DNA of 64,000 nucleotides from Cinnamomum chago. Taxonomy: Eukaryota; Streptophyta; Magnoliopsida; Laurales; Lauraceae. Position 1 is the stretch's first letter, and every line of letters starts with the position of its first letter. A model generated the notes under the pieces. It saw nothing but the letters and a program-made list of their open reading frames with translations, ran no database searches and had not been told where the DNA came from. Below, one piece after another: positions 1-12,242 of this stretch. Location: assembly GCA_038049695.1 (NCBI GenBank), contig CP142461.1:37652501-37716500 (forward strand), in the 5' to 3' direction. A program made the position numbers and the translations under genes.

Positions 1-2239
1 GTCTGTTTGTCTCCTTTCTTTACTTGTTCAACCATAGGTTCTACAAGATTTTTTTTTTTGTCTGCACATCTCCACCATTTTGAGATGACTGATATTTCCT
101 TTACTCTTTTTTGCATTACTAGTTTCCATTTAAAATAAAAAAAATGGCAATAATTAAAAAAGCGAGTTACATGTGTAAAAACATAATAGAAAAGCAAACG
201 TCTTACAATGATGACAACGATCCTAAATTTATAGGTTAGTTCAAGAAAAAAAAAATGAAGGGCATAATTTCCAGCCAGTGAACTGGATCGGAGGTCAGAT
301 CTTAAAGATCATAACTAAATGGTCCCCTTTTTTCAATTGTAGGCATGATATTGTATGTAAAAGTTTTTTTTATTTTTTATACTAGTCCTTTCAATTCATT
401 GAATCTAGCGCACCATTAACATGTAAATTAGTTGAGAAAGAATCAAATGGAACAACCATCCACACATGTACACAATGTCTGTCTAGAGATAATAGAAAAT
501 GAAAAAAAAAAAAAAAGATTTTCTCAATTAAAAAATATGTTCAATTTATGGACCTTCCTTTAAAAAAAAAAACTGGAAGTATTTGGGTATCCATTTTCAG
601 ATTTAACAATTACTATTCTAATTACAAAGATCGAATACCAAACACCACTTTCAGTTCATGAAAAAAATAAAAGATTGTAAAAGACTAGTGGCCCAGCTTG
701 AATATAATAATTACCATTTAAAAAAAGGATGAACATGATAACAAATAAGGAGAGAAGCTAAAGCTAAAATATGGTTAACATTTATTTAATTCAAGCATAA
801 TAGATCACAAAAATCTACAAATTAATCAAATATAAGGAAATAAAAGAAGCCATTACAGATACATATAAATTAATTGAATAAAAGAAAAGGTGGGAGAGAA
901 AGAGAAGGGACTAAGGATATGTGAGTGGGACCCTTTGAATATCCTTGCAATACTTCCATGAGTGGAGGGAGGGGGTGATCAGTCTTACGGTGGGATCAAC
1001 TCCTAGTGAGGAAAAATTATGGGATACCGTATAAACTTGGAGGGCCTTTATTTGAGCTGGGTAATTCCAGTGTGGCCGAGAGACTGCTGTGAGACCTTGG
1101 GAAAGGAGAGGTTGCTGTGAGGGGTGGAGAAAGGGACCTTCCATCTTATTTAAGGGAGAGCTTCCTAAAACTTAGTGGTTCTTTGGTGGTATTGGGAGAG
1201 GAGAGTGGTGTAGAGTGATGAGAGTTGGCCCCTTGAGATGCATGAGATGTAACAATTGTATTGAAGAGTATATTTGAGAAAAATATGGGGGAGTTACTGG
1301 GCTTACGAGGTTTAGAAAAGGGGTATGCGAAGAGGCACCGTGACATTCTGCATAAAAAAAAATTGAGTTTTATCATTTCTAAACTTCTGTGCCTAGAAAG
1401 TGTCTTCGTCTGGTTATAAAAAAAAGGGGGTCTTTCCTCGGAATTATTTTTTGGGAAGGTAAACGAAAACAACCGTTTCTTTTATTTTATTCCTTAGGGA
1501 GGAAGCATTATTTTAATGACATGATTTCAAACGACCCCTAGTCCTCCATACAACATAAAAAATATATTTACTCAAATATACGAACTCAGCCCCTATATAT
1601 ACTGCCTCCATGCATTTCTATCTGGACTATGAAAGTTCTGATTCTCACTGGATCAAGAAAATCTGTTCAACTGTGCAAATGTAGCCATCATATGGTAAAC
1701 TGCTGTCAAAATTTCAATGGATAAATCAGATGTTCCATCAACAAAGAGGCGTTGCCTTTGTTAGGTCAAGATTTTTGTACGCGATAATGTGTATGGTGGA
1801 TGGATTCCAACAATTTAGCAAACCGGAAGGAAATTAAAGAAAATCACATCCATTCAAGCATAGCTGGCTGCAGACCTTATTTATATTTCTTCAATATTGG
1901 AAAGTCAAAGTGGACTCCTATATTCTTGTTCAACTTTTTTTTTTTTCATTCAAGTGAGATGTGTAGGAGGGGTCATTTTACCCAAATTTGTGGTTGTCTC
2001 AAGTTAAATTAAGACCCATGTTTTAGACAATCTTCAAATTCTCATCAGTAGCTCATGGTACCGATTATCTCATTAGAGAACACCATTTTTGTAGTTGATT
2101 TGCTTACCTAACCTTTTATTAAGAAGCATTTTGGGTTTTCATGATCGTCGTTTCTTTCCTTTCAATTAACTTTCAATTGTATTGTTTGAGGTTTTCTATT
2201 ACAACAGCTCTGATACATTTCTTGGTTTTGTTCTTCCAG
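1..2239. other. No gene recognised; AT-rich host sequence upstream of the RAB exon
   Basis: This stretch is AT-rich with many A or T runs and only short open frames with no family resemblance. I looked on the plus strand for earlier RAB exons (P-loop, switch or NKxD segments) and saw none. The last part, about 2100-2239, reads like intron (T-rich, ending in TTCTTCCAG). It may be one long intron plus intergenic DNA, or the flank of a truncated gene. Confidence 0.5.
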
Positions 2240-2332
2240 TCTTATGGAATCAAAGTTGGGTATGGAGGAATTCCAGGCCCGTCTGGTGGGAGAGACAGTT
2301 CCTCATCTCAAGTTGGGGGCTGTTGCAGTTGA
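2240..2332 (+). CDS. Terminal exon of a RAB2/RABB1-class small GTPase gene (partial)
   Basis: The exon begins directly after a 3' splice site (TTCTTCCAG) and encodes 30 residues and a stop, starting SYGIKVGYGGIPGPSGGRD and ending in the double-cysteine tail GGCCS. This is the hypervariable C-terminus characteristic of plant RAB2 (RABB1) proteins, which act in ER-Golgi and post-Golgi membrane traffic. The two cysteines near the end are the geranylgeranylation site that anchors the protein in membranes. The nucleotide-binding core is not visible in the 2.2 kb upstream. This is therefore either the last exon after an intron reaching beyond the window or a gene fragment. The frame is intact and the splice site good, so I favour a real last exon. 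The ATG sometimes read upstream at 2141 lies in the intron. Confidence 0.75.
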   Translation, partial: SYGIKVGYGGIPGPSGGRDSSSSQVGGCCS

Positions 2333-4139
2333 ATCAGTATCTCAACTTTGACTATTATATATATCCTTGTTTTTATTTTATTATTATTTATTTAATTTTA
2401 TCAGTTGTGTGAAATGGATTGGTTTGTTTGTTTCACGTTTGGGAACTGAATCTCATGGAAAGTGGTAGATATCCAACTGTATAATTCAAAATATTCCTCC
2501 TGTGACTGTTTGTACATCTTTTTTGTAAATTGATTTGCACTGGTTCAATTGTATTTGCTTGAAAAGAGCTTGATTTGGGGTTGCTCAGGTGTGCTTCCAT
2601 GAAGGTCGCTCTCTGTGCAACTGGACTGGGTTTGCTTGTTTGCATGTCTTCAAGTTCCATTGGACTTGGACTTGATCTTGGTCCAGTCAAGTCTTGGGTC
2701 GACCAGGCCCATTTACAGCTCGTAAGTCATCAGGTGGGACAACTGGTCCAGATGGACCACTGGAACACTGCTATTCAATAGGATGGACCGTCGTTCTGTT
2801 CAAGTAGAAATCTTTGAAATCGGTGCTAATTCACAGAAAAAGAATTCGACAATCCTTGCGTACCTTTCTAAGCCCCACTTTTTGGCTTTAGACTCCCTCT
2901 GTATTGCTTCCAATTGAATTCTTCCACAAATGATTATTTAAGAGGTGGGGTGAGTATAAAAGATGTAGATCTAATGTGACTCACTTTCGTAGGATTTGAG
3001 GATTATTAAAGAGGTGAGGAGTGAGGATATAAGATGGAGATGAGATTCTCACTTTCCTAGAATTAGATTTATTAGGGTGGTGGGTTCATTTCTCTCTTCA
3101 ATTCATTTAACATTGAGTGGGAGTTTGTTTGACCATCATTTATGGATGGTCACCTTTGTTTCTTAACTTTTAGCCACTTCGAGGAATGCAGTTTCTAGAA
3201 TTCCTAGGAACTTGATTCCATTCAAACAGATGGGTCCACAAAGATAACTGAGAAAATTTTCAGCAGAGAAACCTTTTTTTTCTTTTTGGGACCACTTCTC
3301 TGTCTTGCTGTGTGATACATATTCTGCTATACATATTTTGCGTGGAAAGGAAAAATGAACTGGTTTTGAGTGTGGCTTCCGATTTCGTGTGAAGTGGCTC
3401 GGAATGCATGTCTCCTTTCTAGAGTGGAAGTGAAAATTTGCAGAAGGAATGATTCTCTCATTATTCTCCCGAAGCTACTAACTGATGACATAACTGAGTA
3501 AAAGTGGAGTGATGAATGGCAGCACAATCTGGCCGTTGTAACCATCTAATTTTGAAGGCCATAGTCCAATGGTTGTACGTGGGGTGATGATGTTTTTGGG
3601 GAATGATTTTAGTGAAATTTGGCACAATTAATGCCAATGCTTCGGACTCATTTTTCATGTAAATAGCAACAAGGCCGGTTTGTTAGCATTAGAATAGATA
3701 GGAATGTTATTTCGCCATAAGTGGTTAAAAATGAATATGTAAGTTAAATGTAAAAAAGGACTATCAAGTAACTTCTCCTTAAAGTAAATCATGGGAAGGA
3801 GGGAAATAAATAGCCAGTCACCACCCTAGTGAATCACAGTCACCACGCTAGTGAGTCACATCGCTGGAAAGTCAAGGTACTATTTACATCGCTATCACCT
3901 CATGTCATTCACACTTTATCTCTTTATTAATCATTCAAAAGAGCTCACTTGACCATAAATTCCTTTATATTCAATTCCTTGCATTCTACGGCAGCCAAAA
4001 AGGTCCTAAGGGGACTATTATGATGTAAAGATTATTTCCTCATATTATTGAGTTTCATAGGGTTGGGCATTCATGTTGGCTATCTCACATTTAGATGGAC
4101 AAGGATTTGCCTTATGTAAAACTTTTAAACTCATGGATC
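2333..4139. other. RAB 3' flank and host sequence, no further gene
   Basis: The first few hundred bases after the stop (to about 2570) are T-rich and suit a 3' UTR, though I cannot fix a polyadenylation site. The rest has only short overlapping open frames on both strands without recognisable motifs. The sequence just before 4139 resumes at 12243 after removal of the chromovirus insertion, so both are one host locus. Confidence 0.45.
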
Positions 4140-4144
4140 TATAA
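4140..4144. repeat. Target-site duplication TATAA (left) of the chromovirus
   Basis: TATAA directly precedes TGTCGCGACC, the left LTR terminus. The same five bases follow the right LTR terminus at 12238-12242. Confidence 0.85.
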
Positions 4145-7112
4145 TGTCGCGACCCCGGAATGAACCCCGGGCCCGCGACGGAGTTTTCCCACAGGTTCCC
4201 GCGGTGAGAATTCTCGAGACACGCGGAATCTAGCTCACACGATCAAGTTTGGGGAAGCGTGTAGCAAATCACATCAAGATAAGCACCAATAAAATTTCAA
4301 GTGCCATAACAAAATAATATCAAGACATAGTATCACACGTAAGGAGTTAACATGGCATTCTCATCGTAATTCAAGTTATGAGACTAACACAAAAGGTAGT
4401 TAAGTTTAGTTACATCCCATAAGAGGCCAATAAAGCCCAGTAATTCTTAAAATAACAAAAAGAACCCATGACAAAATGAAGCGCAACTCAAGAACCCGTC
4501 CGACGTCTAGTTGACATCGTTGGGTTGCCACTCTCTGACTGGAGGTGACTCAAGGGCCTCCTCCGGACGCTCCTCCTCAAAGGCAACGTCACCTGCACCT
4601 GGGCACCAACATAAACAAGTATCAAACACGACGGTTTGGCAGGTAATCAATTTAGGTATGAGCTTGGAACAAAGATGTTTTAAGAAATTCATAATAAATA
4701 GTTAATTGATTGAAGTACATTTCTAAAGTATGAACAAAACTAAAATACGAAACAAACTAAAATACCAAAGCAAGCCAGCATGAATACTTATAACATCATG
4801 AATAGTAAATCCACAAAGAGCTCATCCTTTCTCTATAATTTATAATGAAAAGAGCAAGCACGCACGACAAGCACGATAAGTATGATAAACGAAACACGAT
4901 TCCCACATATACGGGGATTCCGGCGGCGGAACCGGACACCCACGATGTGTAATAAAATACACGACTAATCTGCAGATAGTCCACATATTTAAGGACCCCC
5001 AAACAGTGGATCAGACTGAAAGGGCAGTCCAAGCTCAGTGGTGTTCACTTGGATTCATGAATGTACAAAACACGGCGAAATACGTCTTAAATCAATCGAA
5101 CTTGAAGGGAGAATCACTTATTCAAAACGAGACAAGACACGACTAGCAAGAGGCATAATTATATGCATACGAGCTTATGAAGTAATCCCCTTTTTATTCT
5201 TGAAATAATCTTCAAACGAGCTTAAACTTGAGGTTCAAAACGAGTACACGATGATACTTAATGTATCAAAACTAAAGTTAGAAAGCTGGGTCTATCAAGC
5301 ATATGTAAGGACCTTTGGCCGACCCTTGTGTAATTGAAACAAAAATGTTGGAATTTAAAGGAGAATTGGTGCCCCCGAAGTTTAAAGACATTTCGGGTTT
5401 TCAAATACACAATATCAGGCTAAAGATCCCTAAACATATTCTAGTTTTCACTTTTACAGAAAATCCTTCAAAACAAATCATTTTGCTAATTCGGTCAGCA
5501 TGTCGGTCACCTGTCAGCTAGCCGAGATGGGGAGTGTCGGCTAGCCGTCAGCTAAACGATGACTGACTGCTCGATTCCATGTCAGGAAAAAGTAGCATTC
5601 TGGAAAAGGGACCTACAGAGTTCGGTTGACTATTGGTTAACCAAAATAGGCGTGTCGGTTAGCCGACAGTTGACCGAGAAATCCCTGACGCGATGCAAGC
5701 TTCTGGAAAAGGAACCGACAGAGTTCGGTTGGCTATCGGTTAACCGAAATGGGCATGTCGGTTAGTCGACAGCTGACCGACACTGCACAGGCAGTGCGTT
5801 TCAAGTCAGATTTTCACAACTTTTCTCCCCTTCTTCTCACAACTAAGCACCTGTACTTCCCTGAGCCTTCATGCTCTCCAAGGGTTCATTTTCACATTTC
5901 CACATCATTCAATCCCAAAAATCTAAACATTCAATCTCCATCAAAACAAATCCAAATCTCATAATGAACAAGGGCTTGAAGCCAAATAGAAATCCAGAAA
6001 TTTGGAAAAACACTTGACAATAATGCATATACTTGATTAGAAATCACATAGGAAGAAATCTCAAGAAAACATAACAAGTTCTATGAAATTTTTAAGAGTA
6101 ACATTGAAATCTTCAAACACACATACAACATTGAACCTATAAAGATTACTTGCTTTTTTGCCCAAATGCCAAGCAAACACTTCTTCAAGCACTCCTACCC
6201 AAGAGCTAAGACAAACACTATAAAAACCCCCATGAAAAACCATTCAAAACCCATTCAAATATAAAAACAAGAACCCATTTTGAAATAGGTGTTGCATGCT
6301 AGAAAAACAAGCTCTTTAGGAGTAGAAAAGACTCCATTGAAGAGATGGGGTGGAGCTCTTACCTAGAGATGCCTAAACAAGAAGAGATGAAAAAAATGGA
6401 GAGCTTGCCCCACTAGAAACACCAAGAAATTTGTATCAATAGAAAGCTTGCAAGGAGAGGAAGAAGATGATGGTCTTGGAATTTCATTTCGAGGTCTCTA
6501 GTTTGAGCATTTAAGAGGAAGAAGATGAAGAGGAAAAAGGGTTTCTCAGCCCTAGGTCTTGAAAATTGTAGGATTTGGGAAAGTGAATGAGAAAGGAGAA
6601 GGAGTTGACTTAAACACTTGTAAAATTGGGCCCAATGAGTCTAATCCTTGCATTGATAAAAACATGATCTTGTGGGCCTCGAATGAACTCGACGAAGAAG
6701 GATAAAATGATCCTCGAAAAATCTAGTTTCCAAAAAGTATATTTTTGACATGGTTTTGAGATTTCGAAGTTTATGTCCAGATTTGGGTATAAAAGACAAT
6801 TTTACCCTTTTTGGGCCAAAACTTGGGTTTTGGGCTTCAAACACAGACAGGCTGAAAACGAAAGTTGTAACGAATAATAAAGTCATTCAAATGAAATCAA
6901 GATCAAAATTAAAAATGGAAAACCAACACGATCCTCCCAAGCTTATGCGTACACTCAGGCCTCTCCTGAGCATGTCTGACTAACATTAAACGTTCTTAAA
7001 ATCCTCAAAGCTATGTCCAGGACTAAAACTAATTATTTCTAACACAACAGTAACTAAACCCACTTAAGACTAAACACACACTAATTGAGTTTGTCTGGGT
7101 CGGGGTCTAACA
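4145..7112 (-). repeat. 3' LTR of the chromovirus (2968 bp)
   Basis: On the minus strand it begins TGTTAGACCCCGACC at 7112 and ends GGTCGCGACA at 4145. The part from about 6206 to 7112 matches the right-hand LTR remnant at 11329-12237 almost base for base. A dyad-rich block at about 5490-5790 contains GTCGGTTAGCCGAC-type words in a repeat of roughly 105 bp. The same terminal sequence (TGTCGCGACCCCGG) opens the solo LTR at 42432, so that is a diverged family member. Confidence 0.88.
5490..5790. repeat. Dyad-symmetric TCGGTTAGCCGA repeat block inside the LTR
   Basis: Words such as TCGGCTAGCCG, TCGGTTAGCCGA and TCGGTTAACCGA recur at irregular spacing. A unit of about 105 bp starting near 5603 (GAAAAGGGACC...) is repeated near 5707 (GAAAAGGAACC...). 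The matching part of the solo LTR lies at about 43890-44310. Confidence 0.7.
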
Positions 7113-7125
7113 TCCTCCACTCCTT
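7113..7125 (-). promoter_or_regulatory. Polypurine tract of the chromovirus
   Basis: On the minus strand AAGGAGTGGAGGA directly abuts the 3' LTR start TGTTAG. This is the position of the primer for plus-strand DNA synthesis in LTR elements. It lies 43 bp beyond the pol stop at 7168. Confidence 0.85.
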
Positions 7126-7167
7126 ACGATATTTGGTCCACCAAATAAAATAAACATTTACCTCTGG

Positions 7168-7330
7168 TTAAAGTTGTGGATACTACCTCTGTGCTTGATC
7201 TCTCAATTCCCATGTGGCTTCCTCTGGTTCGTGATTTTCCTAAAGTACCTTGACCCAATGAATAGTCCGATTTCTCAATTCTTGCTCTTTGGTATCAATG
7301 ATCTTGATCGGCTTTTCCACTTACAAGGCA
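7168..7330 (-). pseudogene. Chromodomain at the C-terminus of chromovirus integrase (decayed)
   Basis: After the integrase segment ending near 7321, the minus-strand frame continues with residues of a chromodomain: VEKPIKIIDTKEQELRNR, then WVKVL, then NHEPEEATWEL. The frame stops at 7168, just before the polypurine tract. Three in-frame stops interrupt it (7321-7323, after WVKVL, and near the end). In chromoviruses this domain guides integration toward particular chromatin; its presence separates this element from Athila, Ogre and Retand types. Confidence 0.8.
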
Positions 7331-8320
7331 TCTTCTCGAATCTCCAAAGGCTCGTACTGTAGTATATGTGAAGGACTAGAAACATATTTCTTGAGCATAG
7401 AAACATGAAATATGTAGTGCACCCCGGAGAGTTCCGGCGGTAATGCAAGTCTATATGCGACATCTCCAATCTTGCTCAAAATTTTATACGGACCAATAAA
7501 CCTTCTTGACAATTTGCCCTTCTGACCGAACCTTAGAGTTCCTCTAACTGGTGAAATTTTCAAGAATACTTTGTCACCCACTTGAAACTACAATTCTCTT
7601 TGACGAGTGTCTGCATAACTCTTCTGCCTACTTCGGGCGATCTTTAAACGTTCCTGAATTAGCTTGACCTTGTCACTTGTCTCTCCAACTATCGTCGGTC
7701 CATGAAAACTACGCTCACCGACTTCTTCCCAACAAACCGGAGTTCTGCATCTTCTGCCATAGAGTGCCTCGAAAGGTGCCATACCGATGCTAGAGTGGTA
7801 GCTATTATTATAAGCAAATTAACAAAGCCGTAAGCACTCATCCCACTGAACCTTGAAATCCAATACACAAGCACGTTGCATGTCTTCAAGAGTCTGTATC
7901 ATCCTTTCTGACTGATCATCTGTCTGAGGATGATATGCTGTGCTGAACTGAAGTTTGATACCCATAGACTCATGTAGAGTTTTCCAAAACTTTGAAACAA
8001 ACCTGTTGTCTCTGTCTGAAAATATTTACTAACAATCTCATCAACAAATAGTTTTGCAAGTGGTGCCATATGCATCATATTCCCTGTCTTTATCGGAATG
8101 AAATGAGCAACTTTGTTAGACGATCTACAATAATCCAAATTGCATTATTCCCCTTCTTGGTATTCGGCAAATCGGATACAAAATCCATGGTGATGTCCTC
8201 CTATTTCCACTCCGGGATCTTTAACGGTTGTAGCAAGCCTGGGGGCTTCTAATGTTATGCTTTAATCAACTGACAAGTCAGACAACGTGACACAAAAGCT
8301 GCTATCTCTCTCTTCATATT
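7321..8320 (-). pseudogene. Chromovirus integrase, broken in several frames
   Basis: Pieces of a Ty3/gypsy integrase are readable in order on the minus strand. The catalytic-core start (KVAHFIPIKTGNM) lies near 8138-8070; the C-terminal part of the core with MAPFEALYGRRCRTPVCWEE near 7782; and the post-core module GDKVFLKISPVRG with RFIGPYKILSKIGDVAYRL within 7581-7321. The pieces are in different frames and separated by stops, so the enzyme cannot be made. The HHCC zinc-binding N-terminus is in the preceding piece (end of 8327-9094). Confidence 0.82.
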
Positions 8321-8326
8321 GTTCCA

Positions 8327-9094
8327 CTAAAATCTATTCTTCAAATTGTGGTACATCTTCGTGCTACCTGGATGCATGGAATATCTTGTGCTGTGAGCCT
8401 CATTCAATATATCGTTCTTCAGGTCATCCACATTTGGCACACACAATCGGTCACGAAAATATAGTATCCCATTCACTATCTTGAAATCTGGACGTTCTGC
8501 GATATGTTCTATTATCTTTGCTAAGTCTGGGTCTTGCAACTGACTTTCCTTGATCTTCTGAATGAAGGTAGGTTCTGATACTGTCATGTTTGCTAACATT
8601 GCACCCAGCTTCAGGGTTTGCACTTCCACACCCAATTCTTCAAACTGCTGTAAAACACCAATTCCTCTCAAATTGGCCATGATCACTGATTTTCTGCTTA
8701 ATGCATCAGCTACAACATTCACTTTGCCTGGATGATATTTGATTGAGAAGTCATAATCCTTGATATACTCCATCCACCGTCTTTGTCTCATATTTAAGTC
8801 CTTCTGCGAGAATAAGTATTGTAAACTTCGGTGATCTGAATGGGCTTCAAATTTCTCTTCGTAGAGGTAGTGTCTCCACCTCTTCAAAGCAAAAACAACT
8901 GCCATCAATTCCAAGTCATGAGTTGTATAGTTCTTCTCATGATCCTTCAACTGTCTTGAGCCATAAGCAATCACCTTGCCATCCTGCATCAATACACAAC
9001 CCAGTCCCACATTCGAAGCATCTATATAAATAATAAATCCGCCGCTGTCCGATGGTAATGTAAGAATTGGAGCTGTGGTTAACCTTCCCTTCAA
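8327..9094 (-). pseudogene. Chromovirus RNase H and start of integrase (255-residue open piece)
   Basis: This is the longest intact pol piece. RNase H acidic residues are visible in FIIYIDASN (Asp at residue 25), THDLELMAV (Glu), and [11 protein letters not shown] (Asp), followed by the end motif [15 protein letters not shown]. The last 25 residues contain the start of the integrase zinc-binding region ([20 protein letters not shown]). RNase H would degrade the RNA template during reverse transcription. It lies in line between the RT piece (right) and integrase (left), with a stop on each side. Confidence 0.85.
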
Positions 9095-9124
9095 CTCTTG
9101 AAAGCTTGTTTCACACTGTTCGGT

Positions 9125-9901
9125 CTAAACAAATGGGACATTCTTCCTGCTCAATTTCGTCAACGGTGCTGCAATGGACGAAAAACCTTGGATAAATCTT
9201 CTGTAATAGCCTGCTAACCCCAGAAAGCTTCTGCTTTCTGTCACACTGCTTGGTCTCACCCAATTAAAAACTGCTTCTATCTTGGCTGGATCAACAACTA
9301 AACCTTCTTTGGAGATGATGTGACCTAGAAAAGCAACTTGCTCTAACCAGAATCCGCACTTACTGAGTTTTGCATATAGCTGGTTGTCCCTCAAAAGCTG
9401 TAATGTTGTCCTCAAATGTTCTTCATGCTCCTCCTTACTCTTGGAATACACAAGGACGTCATCAATGAATACTACTGTAGAATGATCCAAATACTGTGCA
9501 AAGACTTTATTCATAAGAGCCATAAAGACTACGGGTGCATTTGTCAAACCAAAGGGCATCACCAAGAACTCGTAGTGCCCATATCTTGTTCTAAAGGCCG
9601 TTTTCTAAACATCTGAGTCTCTAACTCTCAATTGATGGTACTCTGACCTCAAGTCCATTTTGGAGAAATAGGCTGCTCCTTGCAATTGATCAAATAAATC
9701 GTCTATCATTGGCAATGGATACTTGTTCTTCACGGTCACATGGTTCAATTTCCTGTAGTCAATGCACATTCTTAAACTTCCATCTTTCTTTTTCACAAAT
9801 AACACGGGTGCTCCCCAAGGTGAAACACTTGGCTTGATGAAGCCTTTGCTCAACAATTCCTGCAATTGGAGTTTTAGTTCACCCATTTCTGCTGGAGCCA
9901 T
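9125..9901 (-). pseudogene. Chromovirus reverse transcriptase, split by a frame break
   Basis: Two minus-strand pieces make up the RT. The first (9605-9901) holds [37 protein letters not shown] and [13 protein letters not shown], the conserved N-terminal palm and fingers motifs. The second (9125-9565) holds [17 protein letters not shown], the catalytic box as FIDD (residues 33-36, in place of the more common YIDD/FIDD variants) and the thumb motif [12 protein letters not shown]. The break falls at about 9566-9605. Sequence typical of the linker preceding RT (EFSDVFLEEIQGLP) continues to about 10060 with one stop, then ends abruptly. Confidence 0.86.
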
Positions 9902-10060
9902 TCTGTATGGTGCAATCGAGATCGGAGCTGTCTTTGGAAGAATCTCAATTGTGAACTAAACTTTTCTGATTTGTGGTAATCCCTGGATTTCTTCTAGAAA
10001 AACATCCGAAAATTCACACACAATGGGGATATTCTCCACCCTTTGGGACTGTCTATCCTT

Positions 10061-11328
10061 CATCCATAACTCTAATCAAGAAAATTAACCCTCCATTACA
10101 AAGAATGCTTCTTGATTTATCATTAAAATTGCATCTTTACAACTTCTCCTTCACAAATTAATTCTTGGACATGGCCCAAGGCTACCAAAAATAAAAATAA
10201 ACTAATGGAAAAGAAGAAAGGAAGAGAGAAAGAAAGGTTTAGGAGAGAAGGCTGTCCTGAGATGATTGGTGGAGAATGACTTTATAGATGTTGATGCCTC
10301 CATTTTAGTAAAGAATCTCCTCTCTTTTAGGACTTGTTTCCTTATTTGTAAAGATTTCTTGCTTAGGTCTCAAGTTAGGCTTCACACTAGGAAAGAATTT
10401 GAATTGGTCTCTTGGACTCCAAATCTTGCCAAATTGAACTCCTCAAACATCTCTCAAGTTGCCAATTTTGAAAACTTTTTGTAATTCCCTCATAGAATTA
10501 TAACATCCAACTTTCGAAGGTCATATCTACCTCAATATAGCTCCGATTTATGAAATCTTGGGCTCCATGGATATCTACTCGAAAAGGGCTTTCCAATGGT
10601 ATGTAGATTGCACTAATCTGACACTCAAGTTGAAAGTTATAACCATTTCAATTTGTTGCCCCTGAAAAATTCGAGAAAAATTGTGTAATTAAGAGAACTT
10701 CTATTTTTGGCATCCAATGGGGTGCGTGGGACCCATGTTGGATGTTCAAGATATGTTTGGACTCTTTATTTGCTTTCTTATTTGATTATCTTCACATATT
10801 TGGCATGCTTCCTCACTTGCAACTTTGGCTAGTTAACTCTCCTTGCAAAGTTTCCAATTTTCTCTTTCTTTCATGAAGGGCGTCGTCCCGCCTTTGTTCT
10901 CTCTTCAAGTTTCACCAGTGCATGTCCCACTCTTGATTTCTCCTACATAAATAAAATTAAATAATGTCAATAATAATCAAGTGTGAAGAATCTAGATTGA
11001 CTATGCATGGGACCCTACATGCCTACTTATTGCACTAAAAATATCTTACTTTTAAAAAATAACACATAGTGTCAAAATTAGCAGGTATGCATTAGTGAAG
11101 CTAAAAAAAAACCTACTAATTTTTGGGTGATGAATGAGATGAAAATCCCTAATTTCACAAAAGTCATGCAATGTAATGAATTTTGACCAAATTTGACTAA
11201 GATTCCAACTTTGATGCTCAAATGCATGAAATCATGAAATTAATTGTAATTCTATGTAATTAACCTAATTAAGTCCACAAATGCATATAAAATGATGAAT
11301 GAAAGCTATAGTTTTGTGGACTTATCAA
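10061..11328. other. Unrelated DNA replacing gag, protease and part of the 5' LTR
   Basis: Homology to pol ends near 10060 and homology to the LTR resumes near 11329. The 1.27 kb between carries no coding sequence I recognise and no similarity to the left LTR. It has the look of LTR or leader sequence of another element (for example 'AACTTTCGAAGGTCATATC' near 10508), but I cannot name it. It sits inside intact TATAA duplications, so it arrived after the element inserted or was part of the copy that inserted. Confidence 0.55.
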
Positions 11329-12237
11329 AGAGCTAAGTCAAACACTACAAAAATCCCATGAAAAACCATTCAAAACCCATTCAAATATGAAAACAAGAAC
11401 CCATTTCGAAATAGGTGTTGCATGCTAGAAAAACAAGCTCTTTAAGAGTAGAAAAGACTCCATTGAAGAGATGGGTTGGAGCTTTTACCTAGAGATGCCC
11501 AAACAAGAAGAGATGAAGAAAATGGAGAGCTTGCCCCACTAGAAACACCAAGAAATTTGTATCAATAGAAAGCTGGCAAGGAGAGGAAGAAGATGATGGT
11601 ATTGGAATTTCATTTGGAGGTCTCTACCTTGAGCATTCAAGAGAAAGAAGATGAAAAGGAAAAAGGGTTTCTTAGCCCTAGGTTTTGAAAATTGCAGAAT
11701 TTGGGAAAGTGAATGAGAAAGGAGAAGGAGTTGACTTAAACACTTGAGAAATGGGGCCCAATGAGTCTAATCCTTGCACTGACAAAAACGTGATCTTGTA
11801 GGCCTCGAATGAACTCGACGAAGAAGGATAAAATAATCATAAAAAAATCTAGTTTCCAAAAGGTATATTTTTTACATGGTTTTGAGATTTCCAAGTTTGT
11901 GTTCAGATTTGGATATAAAAGACAATTTTACCCTTTTTGGGCCAAAACTTGGGTTTTGGGCTTCAAACATAGACGGGCTGAAAACGAAAGTTACAACGAA
12001 TAATAAAATCATTCAAATGAAATCATGATCAAAATTAAAAATGGAAAACTAACACGATCCTCTCAAGCTTATATGTACACTCAGGCCTTCCTGAGCATGT
12101 CTAACTAACATTAAACGTTCTCAAAATCCCCAAAACTATGTCCAGGACTAAAACTAATTATTTCTAACCCAACGGTAACTAAACCCACTTAAGACTAAAC
12201 ACACACTACTCGAGTTTGTCTAGGTCGGGGTATAACA
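11329..12237 (-). repeat. 5' LTR remnant of the chromovirus (first ~909 bp)
   Basis: It starts on the minus strand at 12237 with TGTTATACCCCGACC and matches 7112 back to about 6206 with only scattered substitutions and short indels. The remaining two thirds of the LTR, including the dyad-rich block, are missing. Confidence 0.85.
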
Positions 12238-12242
12238 TATAA
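12238..12242. repeat. Target-site duplication TATAA (right) of the chromovirus
   Basis: Identical to 4140-4144, directly outside the right LTR end. Confidence 0.85.

Larger units (their letters stand above)
4145..12237 (-). mobile_element. Ty3/gypsy chromovirus (Tekay/Del type), full insertion with internal replacement
   Basis: The 8.1-kb insertion is bounded by TATAA duplications and by LTR ends of the TG...CA type. Read on the minus strand the order is: 5' LTR remnant (12237-11329), unrelated DNA (11328 to about 10061), decayed pol in the order reverse transcriptase, RNase H, integrase, chromodomain (10060-7168), polypurine tract, and complete 3' LTR (7112-4145). The chromodomain after integrase identifies a chromovirus. 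The roughly 3-kb LTR and RT sequence best fit the Tekay/Del lineage. Gag, protease, primer-binding site and about 2 kb of the 5' LTR are absent, and pol has several stops and frameshifts, so the copy is not autonomous. Confidence 0.88.
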
